DNA of 64,000 nt, taken from NCBI RefSeq assembly GCF_050589625.1, contig NZ_JBNGOP010000004.1, positions 186,001 to 250,000 on the forward strand. The letters run 5' to 3'. Both the position numbers and the translations under genes were made by a program. The notes under the pieces were generated by a model, which was not told where the DNA came from, searched no databases, and saw only the letters and a program-made list of their open reading frames with translations. This document shows, piece by piece, positions 44,416 to 51,777 of this stretch. Each line of letters opens with the position of its first letter. The stretch's first letter is position 1. This DNA comes from Pelagihabitans sp947500445 (GTDB taxonomy: Bacteria; Bacteroidota; Bacteroidia; Flavobacteriales; Flavobacteriaceae).

Positions 44416-44438
44416 TACCCCCTTCATTTTAGGGGTGT
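44416..44438 (+). promoter_or_regulatory. Candidate nitrogen operator, copy 2
   Basis: TACCCCC-N8-A-GGGGTGT. The same layout as the block upstream of glnN at 17656-17678. The same stretch also has inverted TTAGGGG/ACACCCTAA sequence to 44456. Confidence 0.6.
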
Positions 44439-44610
44439 CATATTTTAACACCCTAAAAATTATAATATTAACGATTACTTAACATCGCGAAATGACAAAA
44501 CGCTAAAAAATCCGAGGAAATGCCCTCATTTTTTGAAGTATTGGCAAAGTACAGGGGCTGTGGTTAGGTTATGTGTAAAAAAATAAGAAATACGTTTCCA
44601 AAAGTTATTT

Positions 44611-44982
44611 TTATAACAATTTGGCAGACCATAGGCCTAGGGCGACAGCAAGTATACCGACACCCAAACTGGCGAACAGGTATAGGGCGGAGGACCAAAG
44701 ATCCCCGGAACGAAGTAAGGAATGGCCTTCCAGGGCATAAGTTGAAAAGGTAGTAAAGCCACCACAAAAGCCGGTGACCAAAATCAAAAGCTGGTTACTG
44801 GAGAGCAAACCGTTTTTGAGGGATAGTCCCATAATCAGACCAATAAGTAAACAACCGACGCCGTTGACCAAAAAAGTTCCCAGAAAAAAATGTTCGAAAT
44901 AGTTGTTGAAGGCCTTACCGATAACATAGCGGAGCACGCTCCCAACGCCCCCTCCTAAAAATATAAGTAATACCGGCTTCAT
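44611..44982 (-). CDS. crcB: Fluoride channel
   Basis: 123-aa CrcB/Fluc channel with four hydrophobic segments. Seen: GGGVGSVLRYVIGKAF, GTFLVNGVGCLLIGLIMGL and GFCGGFTTFSTYALEG, including the TFST site and the VN pore. It exports fluoride. Ends 295 bp upstream of glnK on the same strand. I saw no fluoride-riboswitch consensus in front of it. Confidence 0.93.
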   Translation of the reverse strand: MKPVLLIFLGGGVGSVLRYVIGKAFNNYFEHFFLGTFLVNGVGCLLIGLIMGLSLKNGLLSSNQLLILVTGFCGGFTTFSTYALEGHSLLRSGDLWSSALYLFASLGVGILAVALGLWSAKLL

Positions 44983-45056
44983 TATAAGGGTTTAAACCAA
45001 AACTGTATTTGTGGAACGCCTGCCAATGGCGTCTTTTGGTTTTTAAAGATATAAAA

Positions 45057-45236
45057 CTAAACCGCTTTTTTGTACTTGGAGGAAGTTAAGTTGATCGGGT
45101 AGATTTTAGAATCGGATTTCTTGGAAACTTCCTTTTTGGTTTTTCCAGCTTTTTCTGAAACTCCGTTCAAACTAAAAAACATAAAAACAGCGTTCGCCCC
45201 GATTAAAATGAAAAGTATGCTAAAAAATGTCATCAT
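45057..45236 (-). CDS. Small membrane protein (59 aa)
   Basis: 59-aa ORF: MMTFFSILFILIGANAVFMF and FSLNGVSEKAG, then basic tail KSDSKIYPINLTSS-KYKKAV. One N-terminal membrane helix, followed by a cytoplasmic lysine-rich part. Coding character is good and the codons match the genome. Function unknown. It ends 74 bp before crcB. Confidence 0.6.
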   Translation of the reverse strand: MMTFFSILFILIGANAVFMFFSLNGVSEKAGKTKKEVSKKSDSKIYPINLTSSKYKKAV

Positions 45237-45352
45237 GTTTACCCCGTTTGTAAGATGAATAACGCAAAATTACGTTAATTGTTATGATATACGCTAGAAA
45301 TCAGCATATTGTTGTGAAAAGGGGGATTTTTGTGGTAAGCGTAAGCTTTCTG

Positions 45353-45541
45353 TTAATTTTTAATGAAAAACTTAATCACGAACAGGCTGATTATGAAAAT
45401 AACAAAGAAAATACCCACCCATTTAACACCTTTATAGTTTTTCCGATGCAACTTTTTGTCTTTTCGATAGGTAGAAACGATAATAACTGCAAAAACGACT
45501 ACAAACAATAGCGCAAAAATCAATTGCCCAGTGCTGAACAT
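45353..45541 (-). CDS. Small two-helix membrane protein (62 aa)
   Basis: 62-aa protein with two hydrophobic helices (FALLFVVVFAVIIVSTY and VGIFFVIFIISLFVIKFF) joined by a basic loop (KDKKLHRKNYKGVK). Typical of small membrane proteins that partner larger ones. It lies in a tandem of small genes with crcB and the 59-aa protein. Function unknown. Confidence 0.7.
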   Translation of the reverse strand: MFSTGQLIFALLFVVVFAVIIVSTYRKDKKLHRKNYKGVKWVGIFFVIFIISLFVIKFFIKN

Positions 45542-45593
45542 ATTCCTTATTTTTAAGCAAAATTAGTGAAGTGTCCCGAACTTTGTACTCTTT

Positions 45594-45754
45594 ATACCAT
45601 TTCTGGTGTTAAATTACGCAAATAAAAACCAGGGATTTTTTGGGTTGGCGAAAAAGAAAATCCAAGCATAGCAATAGCTATGGTTAGATTTTATTTTGAA
45701 GCATACGCGGAAAAGAACAATTTTTAATGGGTAATTTAACACCAGAAATGGTAT
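45594..45754 (+). repeat. Palindromic element, 161 bp (copy A)
   Basis: Perfect 24-bp inverted ends (ATACCATTTCTGGTGTTAAA plus four bases; right arm is the exact complement). The inside is about 95% identical to copy B read in reverse, with the core GCATAGCAATAGCTATGG near 45666-45683. Same length as B. No ORF inside. Confidence 0.93.
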
Positions 45755-45881
45755 TACATGCGATTTAGGGGAACGATCTCTTTATCGACCTGTTTTTGCC
45801 TAAAGGAACGTAGGGTGTACTAGGGTCGCGCATCAAAAGTCGCTTTCGGCGCTAAAATGGTTTAACTATAATTACCACAAC

Positions 45882-46268
45882 ATGAAAGATAAAATACAGG
45901 CGGTAAAGGAATTTCATACCGCTTTCGGACTCGGGGTTTCCGAAACCCTTCGAGCGGATTTGGGAACGGAGAAGAACCGATTACGGTTTAACCTGATGGA
46001 CGAGGAGAATAAGGAATACTTGGAAGCGGCGGCCAATAACGATATGGTGGAGGTAGCCGATGCTCTTGGTGATATGCTGTATATTTTGTGCGGTACCATC
46101 ATCGAGCATGGTATGCAGCATAAGATTGACGACGTTTTTGAAGAAATACAACGGAGTAATATGAGCAAGCTCGGCGCCGACGGGAATCCGATATATCGCG
46201 AAGATGGTAAGGTATTGAAGGGCCCGAACTATTTTAGACCCGACATCAATAGTATTTTGGAGAAGTAA
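45882..46268 (+). CDS. MazG-like nucleotide pyrophosphohydrolase
   Basis: 128-aa helical protein. Seen: EFHTAFGLG, RLRFNLMDEENKEYLEAAANN (EEKE/EExxE metal site), MVEVADALGDMLYILCGTII (Glu and Asp of the second site) and EIQRSNMSKLGADGNP. This matches the all-alpha NTP-PPase fold. It probably hydrolyses non-canonical nucleotides; substrate unknown. It lies 113 bp downstream of repeat A. Downstream 119 bp is an AT-rich gene of different base composition. Confidence 0.8.
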   Translation: MKDKIQAVKEFHTAFGLGVSETLRADLGTEKNRLRFNLMDEENKEYLEAAANNDMVEVADALGDMLYILCGTIIEHGMQHKIDDVFEEIQRSNMSKLGADGNPIYREDGKVLKGPNYFRPDINSILEK

Positions 46269-46386
46269 GAGAAGGGCTTTAGGGGCTCTTTGGGTTTAGT
46301 ATTTCTTAACTGTCATTCATTTAAAAAAAATAGTACTGAAAAATAAATTTATTAATAAAATTGAGATTGACTGGGACTACAGAGAT

Positions 46387-47052
46387 TTGGACCCTGAGGG
46401 AAAAGGTGCTGTCAAAAAAATTGATTATAACAAGCATCCCAAACCTTGGATATTCACAGAAGATAAAAAGGTTATTCAAGCCTTCGCGCATATACATAAT
46501 GGAGAACCAATAGTTATACCTGAATTAGACCCTACAATTTTATATCTTACTTCTGCAAAAAATCTATTGAGCGAAATAATAGAACTGAAAGAACAACTCT
46601 TAGAATTGGCAGGAGTAAAAAACTACGCGCAGACCGCTGATGTTTTCATAAAATTCTTTCCAAGGCAATCGATATTTATAACGAGCTTGTTTACGGCATT
46701 GGAAGCATTTAATAATGGGCAAATACCGGATGAATATACTTTCAGAAGTAAAAGGAAATCGTTTGATAAGGAGAAAATTCAACGCTACGTAAAATTCAAT
46801 GATAAAACTGAAATAATAATTCCGGATATTTTCAAGCGGTCTTTTGTAATGGACAAAAAGGAGAAGTATGAATCTATAAAGGGGATTAAAAAAATGCGAG
46901 ATGACATAATTCATACAAAAAATCGGGGAAAAGGCTATGCGCCCTCTTATAGCGGAATTTATAAAGATTCACTTTCTGTTGATTTTGAAAAGGTATATAG
47001 AGTAACAGTTGATTACATAAATTACTATAGACCTAATTGGATTGAAGAGTAA
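46387..47052 (+). CDS. AT-rich ORF with a HEPN-like motif
   Basis: At least 221 codons. No ATG was found: the frame starts with TTG at 46387 and appears open further upstream to 46270 (another TTG at 46291, CTG at 46336), so the true start is unclear. Near residue 170, KKMRDDIIHTK fits the RxxxxH catalytic motif of HEPN ribonucleases. Residues 55-110 are helical. Base composition is clearly lower in GC than neighbours, a sign of transfer. HEPN proteins are often toxins or phage-defence RNases; this one has no clear antitoxin. Function inferred only from the motif. Confidence 0.55.
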   Translation: MDPEGKGAVKKIDYNKHPKPWIFTEDKKVIQAFAHIHNGEPIVIPELDPTILYLTSAKNLLSEIIELKEQLLELAGVKNYAQTADVFIKFFPRQSIFITSLFTALEAFNNGQIPDEYTFRSKRKSFDKEKIQRYVKFNDKTEIIIPDIFKRSFVMDKKEKYESIKGIKKMRDDIIHTKNRGKGYAPSYSGIYKDSLSVDFEKVYRVTVDYINYYRPNWIEE

Positions 47053-47130
47053 AAACGAAACATAACAAAACCTCCCGTGAAACAATATGGGCTTTGGGCG
47101 TAGTTTAAGTATTTAATGATATCCACAAAA

Positions 47131-47160
47131 TTTTAGGCCCCGATGTTTCGGGGCCTAAAA
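47131..47160. terminator. Perfect 12-bp hairpin
   Basis: Stem TTTTAGGCCCCG/CGGGGCCTAAAA with loop ATGTTT. It separates the AT-rich ORF from ilvE, ending either or both. Confidence 0.88.
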
Positions 47161-47224
47161 CTTAACGATATGTCTAGCGGGAGGCAAACACTGGTTAACT
47201 GCTGTATGATGAAAAGCCCAACCG

Positions 47225-48298
47225 TTACTTCACCTCATAACGCCAACCGAATTTGTCGGCGGAGCGATTGTATTGAATATCCGTAATTCGTTTTTTGAAC
47301 AATGCCGCAAAACTATCGGTAATTTCGGGCAGTTCATAATCTACTTTCTTGTATCCAAAACCGGCGATAGGGGAAATTACGGCCGCCGTGCCCGCTCCAA
47401 AAAGTTCTTTTAACGAGCCATCTTTGGCCGCGGAAACAATTTCGGTGACACTTAGCTTTCGTACTTCGGTACGGATGCCCTCATCTTCGGCAATTTCCAA
47501 TATGCTTTTTCTGGTGATACCATCTAAAATACGGTCGCTGGTCGGAGCGGTGATCAAGGTGTCCCCGATGCGTGCAAAAATGTTCATCGCACCGGCCTCT
47601 TCAATATATTCGTGGGAGTTGTCGTCCGTCCAGATGACTTGGTTATACCCTTTTTTTACGGCGAGCTGGGTTGGGTAAAACTGTCCCGCATAATTTCCAC
47701 CTGCCTTGGCATATCCGACACCGCCATTGGCGGCCCTGGAATACGTTTCCTCGATAAGTACTTTTACCTTTCCCGAAAAATAGGAACCGGAAGGTGCCAG
47801 ACAAATAATGAACTTATACTCATCCGCAGGGGAGGCGTGAAATCCTTTACCGGAGGCGAACATAAAAGGTCGGATGTATAGCGAACTTCCGGCCGCCTGC
47901 GGAATCCACTCCGAATCCAAACGCACCAGTTGTTTGAGTCCCTCCATAAAATATTCCTCGGGCAATTCCGGAATGGCCATCCTGTCGGCCGAGATGTTCA
48001 ATCGCTTAAAGTTATCGAGCGGTCGAAACAGCCAAATTTTTTCATCAACATCCTTATAGGCTTTCATCCCTTCAAAAATCGACTGGCCATAATGAAAGAT
48101 TTTTGCGGAGGGCTCCAAGCTTATCGCCTGATAGGGCATGATTTCTGGAATTTCCCATGCGCCATTTCGAAAATTACAGACCAGCATATGATCGGTAAAG
48201 ACAGAACCAAAGTTCAAGTTGTCAAAATCGACCTGATCGATCTTGGATTGTTTTGTTCGCTCTACGGGGATCTTTAATGTTGTGGTTTCCATGCGCAT
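47225..48298 (-). CDS. ilvE: Branched-chain amino acid aminotransferase
   Basis: 357-aa PLP enzyme that transaminates branched-chain amino acids. Landmarks: HYGQSIFEGMKAYKD, YIRPFMFASGKGFHA, GVGYAKAGGNYAGQFYPTQLAVKKGYNQ (Schiff-base Lys in the KAGG(N)Y region), EEAGAMNIFARIGDTLITAP and FGAGTAAVISPI. Size fits the larger IlvE type. An internal ATG two codons in (48292) is also possible as start. Confidence 0.95.
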   Translation of the reverse strand: MRMETTTLKIPVERTKQSKIDQVDFDNLNFGSVFTDHMLVCNFRNGAWEIPEIMPYQAISLEPSAKIFHYGQSIFEGMKAYKDVDEKIWLFRPLDNFKRLNISADRMAIPELPEEYFMEGLKQLVRLDSEWIPQAAGSSLYIRPFMFASGKGFHASPADEYKFIICLAPSGSYFSGKVKVLIEETYSRAANGGVGYAKAGGNYAGQFYPTQLAVKKGYNQVIWTDDNSHEYIEEAGAMNIFARIGDTLITAPTSDRILDGITRKSILEIAEDEGIRTEVRKLSVTEIVSAAKDGSLKELFGAGTAAVISPIAGFGYKKVDYELPEITDSFAALFKKRITDIQYNRSADKFGWRYEVK

Positions 48299-48399
48299 GA
48301 TATTTTAAAGAAATAAAATTAAATAAATATACGGTTTAGCCTTTCGTTTTTCCTCTAAAAATGTCCAATTTTGTATGCAACCGCTCATTATTAGGGAAT

Positions 48400-48903
48400 A
48401 TGAAAAGATTTAACATTTTGCTTGTGCTTTTTTTGGCGGTAACCGCCGCCTTTGGGCAAGAGAACGTTCCACAGGACGAAACCGAAAGCGCAATTCAGGT
48501 TCAACAGGCCATTTTTGGAGCAGCCACCACGGAGGAAGGCAGTCTGGGCAATTCAGAAATGCTGGAACGCTATCAGGGGCTTTCCCAAAACGATTCGATT
48601 TCGGTAAAGTTCAAGGGGACCGTACAGGAGGTTTGCCAGGCGAAGGGATGTTGGATGAAGGTGGCACTTGCGGACGGACAAAACGTTATGGTGCGCTTCA
48701 AGGATTACGCATTCTTCGTTCCCAAGGATATTGCGGGAAAAGAAGTTGTGGTACAAGGTCTTGCCTATACGGATGTGCTTTCCGTGGAAAATCGACGACA
48801 CTATGCCAAGGATGCGGGAAAATCCGATAAGGAAATTGAGGCCATACAAGAACCGCAAAAAACCTTCGGTTTTCGTGCCGATGGTGTACTTGTAAAGGAA
48901 TGA
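48400..48903 (+). CDS. DUF4920 exported protein
   Basis: 167-aa exported protein: signal peptide to AAFGQ, then the DUF4920 domain with SVKFKGTVQEVCQAKGCWMKV (cysteines conserved), FKDYAFFVPKDIAGKEVVV and FRADGVLVKE. OB-like fold; metal or cluster binding is possible from the CxxKGCW motif. ATG 48400 preferred over 48361. The mnmD gene starts one base after its stop. Confidence 0.85.
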   Translation: MKRFNILLVLFLAVTAAFGQENVPQDETESAIQVQQAIFGAATTEEGSLGNSEMLERYQGLSQNDSISVKFKGTVQEVCQAKGCWMKVALADGQNVMVRFKDYAFFVPKDIAGKEVVVQGLAYTDVLSVENRRHYAKDAGKSDKEIEAIQEPQKTFGFRADGVLVKE

Positions 48904-48904
48904 T

Positions 48905-49573
48905 TTGAACAGGCGCATCATTACTACCGGCGACGGATCGAAAACCATTCACCTCGAAGAATGGGACGAACAGTACCACTCCAAACACGGGGCCATACAG
49001 GAGGCGTACCATGTTTTTATCAAGAACGGTCTTTTTGAGCTGGAGACGGAAAACGTGGCCATCCTGGAAATAGGCTTTGGTACCGGACTCAACGCCCTGA
49101 TTACTTATTCGGAAGCGGAAAAAATTTCAAAGTCCATACGGTATACCGGCGTGGAGGCTTATCCTGTAGTACCGGAAGAGTGGGGGCAAATGGGTTATGT
49201 ATCCCAATTGGAAGGCCAAAACTTGCAAAAGGTTTTTGAACAGCTGCATACGTCAAAATGGGAGACGCCCACGCCCATAGGAGAGCGGTTTCTATTGCTC
49301 AAACAACAAAAGTATTTTAAGGACGTTTCAGAAACCAATTTGTTTAACCTTATTTATTTTGATGCCTTCGGGGCAAGAGTGCAACCCGAACTATGGACCG
49401 AACAAATTTTCGGGCAGATGTTCCGGGCCCTAAAAAAAGGAGGCATCCTTGTTACCTATTCCGCCAAGGGTAGCGTACGCCGGGCAATGCAGTCGGTCGG
49501 ATTTGTGGTGGAACGCCTGCCGGGGCCTCCCGGTAAAAGAGAAATGCTTAGGGCCAGAAAACCAATAGAATAG
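48905..49573 (+). CDS. mnmD: tRNA 5-methylaminomethyl-2-thiouridine methyltransferase
   Basis: 222-aa SAM methyltransferase, the MnmC-N half as a stand-alone protein. Start is TTG at 48905, one base after DUF4920. Landmarks: ILEIGFGTGLNALITYSEAE, FLLLKQQKYF, IYFDAFGARVQPELWTEQIF and PGPPGKREMLRARK. It completes mnm5s2U34 in tRNA. The oxidoreductase half (MnmC-C) is absent, as usual in this phylum. Confidence 0.9.
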   Translation: MNRRIITTGDGSKTIHLEEWDEQYHSKHGAIQEAYHVFIKNGLFELETENVAILEIGFGTGLNALITYSEAEKISKSIRYTGVEAYPVVPEEWGQMGYVSQLEGQNLQKVFEQLHTSKWETPTPIGERFLLLKQQKYFKDVSETNLFNLIYFDAFGARVQPELWTEQIFGQMFRALKKGGILVTYSAKGSVRRAMQSVGFVVERLPGPPGKREMLRARKPIE

Positions 49574-49693
49574 CCCTATTATCCGCAATTTGCCTAAAAC
49601 ATAGCCCATATCCTGCTTACCAAGCTTAAACAACTCTGTTAAATCGAAATTAAACCTACCGAGGGTCCTCTGTAAAACCAATACTTTTACAAT

Positions 49694-50653
49694 ATGAAAG
49701 TATTGATTACCGGAGCAACGGGACTTGTGGGAGGGGAATTGTTGAAGTTGTGCAAGCAGCAGAACATTACGGTGCATTACCTGACTACCCGAAAGGAAAA
49801 ACTTGAAAACGAAGCGCTTTATCGTGGGTTTTATTGGAACCCGGCAACCAGTGAAATAGATGCCAATTGTTTTGAAGGCGTTACAGCGGTCATCAACTTG
49901 GCTGGGGCCAGCATATCCAAACGTTGGACAGCGGAATATAAAAAGACAATACGCGAAAGCCGCATCAATACGCTTCAAACCTTGCACCGTGCGATGTCTG
50001 AAATAGATGTTTCCGAAATCACGTCCTTTGTATCCGCATCGGCAATTGGAATATACCCTACTTCGCTCACCGAGTATTACGATGAAGATTTTCCTGGTGT
50101 TGACGATAGTTTTTTAGGAGAGGTAGTGGCCGATTGGGAGAAAGCGGTAGATGCCTTTTCCGGTTTCGATTTTCCCGTGGCAAAAGTAAGGATCGGTCTG
50201 GTAATGAGCGATAAGGGAGGAGCACTTCCCGAAATGGCAAAGCCCGTCAAGTATTATGCTGGAGCAGCTTTTGGAAGCGGTAATCAATGGCAGTCTTGGA
50301 TACATATCCGGGACTTGGCGCGCCTTTTTATGTATGTTGTAGAAAACGGTTTGTCGGGGGTATATAACGGTGTTGGGCCAAACCCGGTAACCAATACCAA
50401 ATTGGTAAAGGAAATTGCCAAGGTACTCGAAAAACCGCTGTTGTTGCCCAATATACCGGAGTTCGCCATGAAAACCCTATTGGGCGAAATGTCCTATATC
50501 CTTTTTGCGAGCCAGCGGGTGAGTTCCAAAAAAATAGAGGAAGAGGGTTTTGTATACCACCATCAGAACATTTGCAAAACGCTGGAACACCTATACCTCA
50601 GTTCCGGTGAGCAGGATACCGACGATGTACTGTACCAAAACGGCTATGTATAG
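49694..50653 (+). CDS. TIGR01777-family epimerase-like SDR
   Basis: 319-aa extended SDR. Landmarks: MKVLITGATGLVGGELLKLC, INLAGASISKRWTAEYKKTI, SASAIGIYPT with catalytic Ser and Tyr, YAGAAFGSGNQWQSWIHIRDLARLF and NGVGPNPVTNTK. Probably cytoplasmic; substrate unknown for the family. Confidence 0.92.
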   Translation: MKVLITGATGLVGGELLKLCKQQNITVHYLTTRKEKLENEALYRGFYWNPATSEIDANCFEGVTAVINLAGASISKRWTAEYKKTIRESRINTLQTLHRAMSEIDVSEITSFVSASAIGIYPTSLTEYYDEDFPGVDDSFLGEVVADWEKAVDAFSGFDFPVAKVRIGLVMSDKGGALPEMAKPVKYYAGAAFGSGNQWQSWIHIRDLARLFMYVVENGLSGVYNGVGPNPVTNTKLVKEIAKVLEKPLLLPNIPEFAMKTLLGEMSYILFASQRVSSKKIEEEGFVYHHQNICKTLEHLYLSSGEQDTDDVLYQNGYV

Positions 50654-50971
50654 GCTCCATGGTTATTGAACGGTAAGCACCTAATTTTTGTGCGATATAA
50701 CCTTAACAATAGGTACAGATGCTTGGCATTACAAAATCGGTTGCATCAAGCCAATACCTCCGTTCCTTTTTCTAAAGTTGGTTTTCATCGCTTTGTCATA
50801 ATCATAGGCTCCGAATACAATACTGTTCCGTACCATAGACTTTCTATTCCTTTAGGTGAATGACATCATTTTTTACTACCTCCCATTATTTCTGAGTTAA
50901 CGCAATAAAGAACGCATTCCGCTTCATTTCTACTCTGTAAAGAAAAAGATTGGCCGTACGATAAAGGTTTA
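50654..50971. other. Intergenic stretch left of repeat B
   Basis: About 320 bp with no ORF of note and no clear signal. Confidence 0.5.
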
Positions 50972-51132
50972 ATACCATTTCTGATGTTAAATTACCCGTT
51001 AAAAATTGTTCTTTTCCGTGTATGCTTCAAAATAAAATCTAACCATAGCTACTGCTATGCTTGAATTTTCTTTTTCGCCTACCCAAAAAATCCCGGGTTT
51101 TTATTTACGTAATTTAACATCAGAAATGGTAT
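50972..51132 (-). repeat. Palindromic element, 161 bp (copy B)
   Basis: Perfect 24-bp inverted ends, ATACCATTTCTGATGTTAAA plus four bases. Compared with copy A, the 12th base differs in both arms so that pairing is preserved. The interior has the core CATAGCTACTGCTATGC and is opposite to A in orientation. The right end is 11 bp before the grpE -33. Confidence 0.93.
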
Positions 51133-51143
51133 AATTGATGACA

Positions 51144-51177
51144 TTTTGACATTTTTAAAGAATTGGCAGTACTTTTG
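51144..51177 (+). promoter_or_regulatory. grpE-dnaJ promoter
   Basis: -33 TTTTG (51144-51148), 21-bp spacer, -7 TACTTTTG (51170-51177), 36 bp before the ATG. Fits the Bacteroidota consensus closely. Confidence 0.75.
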
Positions 51178-51213
51178 ACAACTGTAATTTGTAAATCAAT
51201 TTAGGAGTATCAC

Positions 51214-51771
51214 ATGAGCGATAAAGAGAAAACGGAAGGTATCGAGGAAACCGTTGCAGCGGAAAACACCGAGACAGTTACTGCGGCGGAAGATGCGGAA
51301 GCAACGACCGATGAAGAAATTTCTGAGGAAGATCGACTGCGGGAGGATTTGGCCAAGGAAAAAGAAAAATTTCTTCGTCTTTTTGCAGAATTTGAAAACT
51401 ATAAAAAACGTACATCGAAGGAGCGTATCGAACTTTTTCGTACCGCGGGTCAGGAAGTAATGGTATCCTTGTTACCCGTACTCGACGATTTCGACCGTGC
51501 CCTAAAAGAGCTTTCCAAATCCGATGACACCGAAATGTTCAAGGGAGTAGGGTTGATTCAAAACAAACTCAAGGAAACCTTAAAATCCAAAGGGTTAAAG
51601 GAAGTAGCGGTAAAGGAAGGAGATGTTTTTGATGCGGAAGTCCATGATGCGATTACGCAAATACCGGCCCCATCCAAAAAAATGAGAGGAAAGATCATCG
51701 ATGTGGTCGAAAAAGGGTTTTCCCTGGGCGACAAAATTATTCGACATCCGAAGGTAGTCGTTGGAAACTAA
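51214..51771 (+). CDS. grpE: Nucleotide exchange factor GrpE
   Basis: 185-aa GrpE, which releases ADP from DnaK. Acidic N-terminal tail (ETVAAENTETVTAAEDAEATTDEE...), long coiled-coil helix with FLRLFAEFENYKKRTSKERIE, and C-terminal beta domain with GVGLIQNKLKETLKSKGLKEV and VVEKGFSLGDKIIRHPKVVVGN, given as landmarks. dnaJ starts 6 bp downstream. dnaK is not in the window. Confidence 0.96.
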   Translation: MSDKEKTEGIEETVAAENTETVTAAEDAEATTDEEISEEDRLREDLAKEKEKFLRLFAEFENYKKRTSKERIELFRTAGQEVMVSLLPVLDDFDRALKELSKSDDTEMFKGVGLIQNKLKETLKSKGLKEVAVKEGDVFDAEVHDAITQIPAPSKKMRGKIIDVVEKGFSLGDKIIRHPKVVVGN

Positions 51772-51777
51772 AATACT

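Noticed and set aside
44983..45056. Fluoride riboswitch before crcB
   Set aside because: A GACGCC/GGCGTT hairpin is present, but the conserved riboswitch positions and pseudoknot are not seen, and the 59-aa gene lies directly upstream.
45594..45754. CRISPR or insertion sequence reading for the repeats
   Set aside because: The copies are dispersed, not regularly spaced, with no spacers; they carry no transposase gene, so neither label fits.
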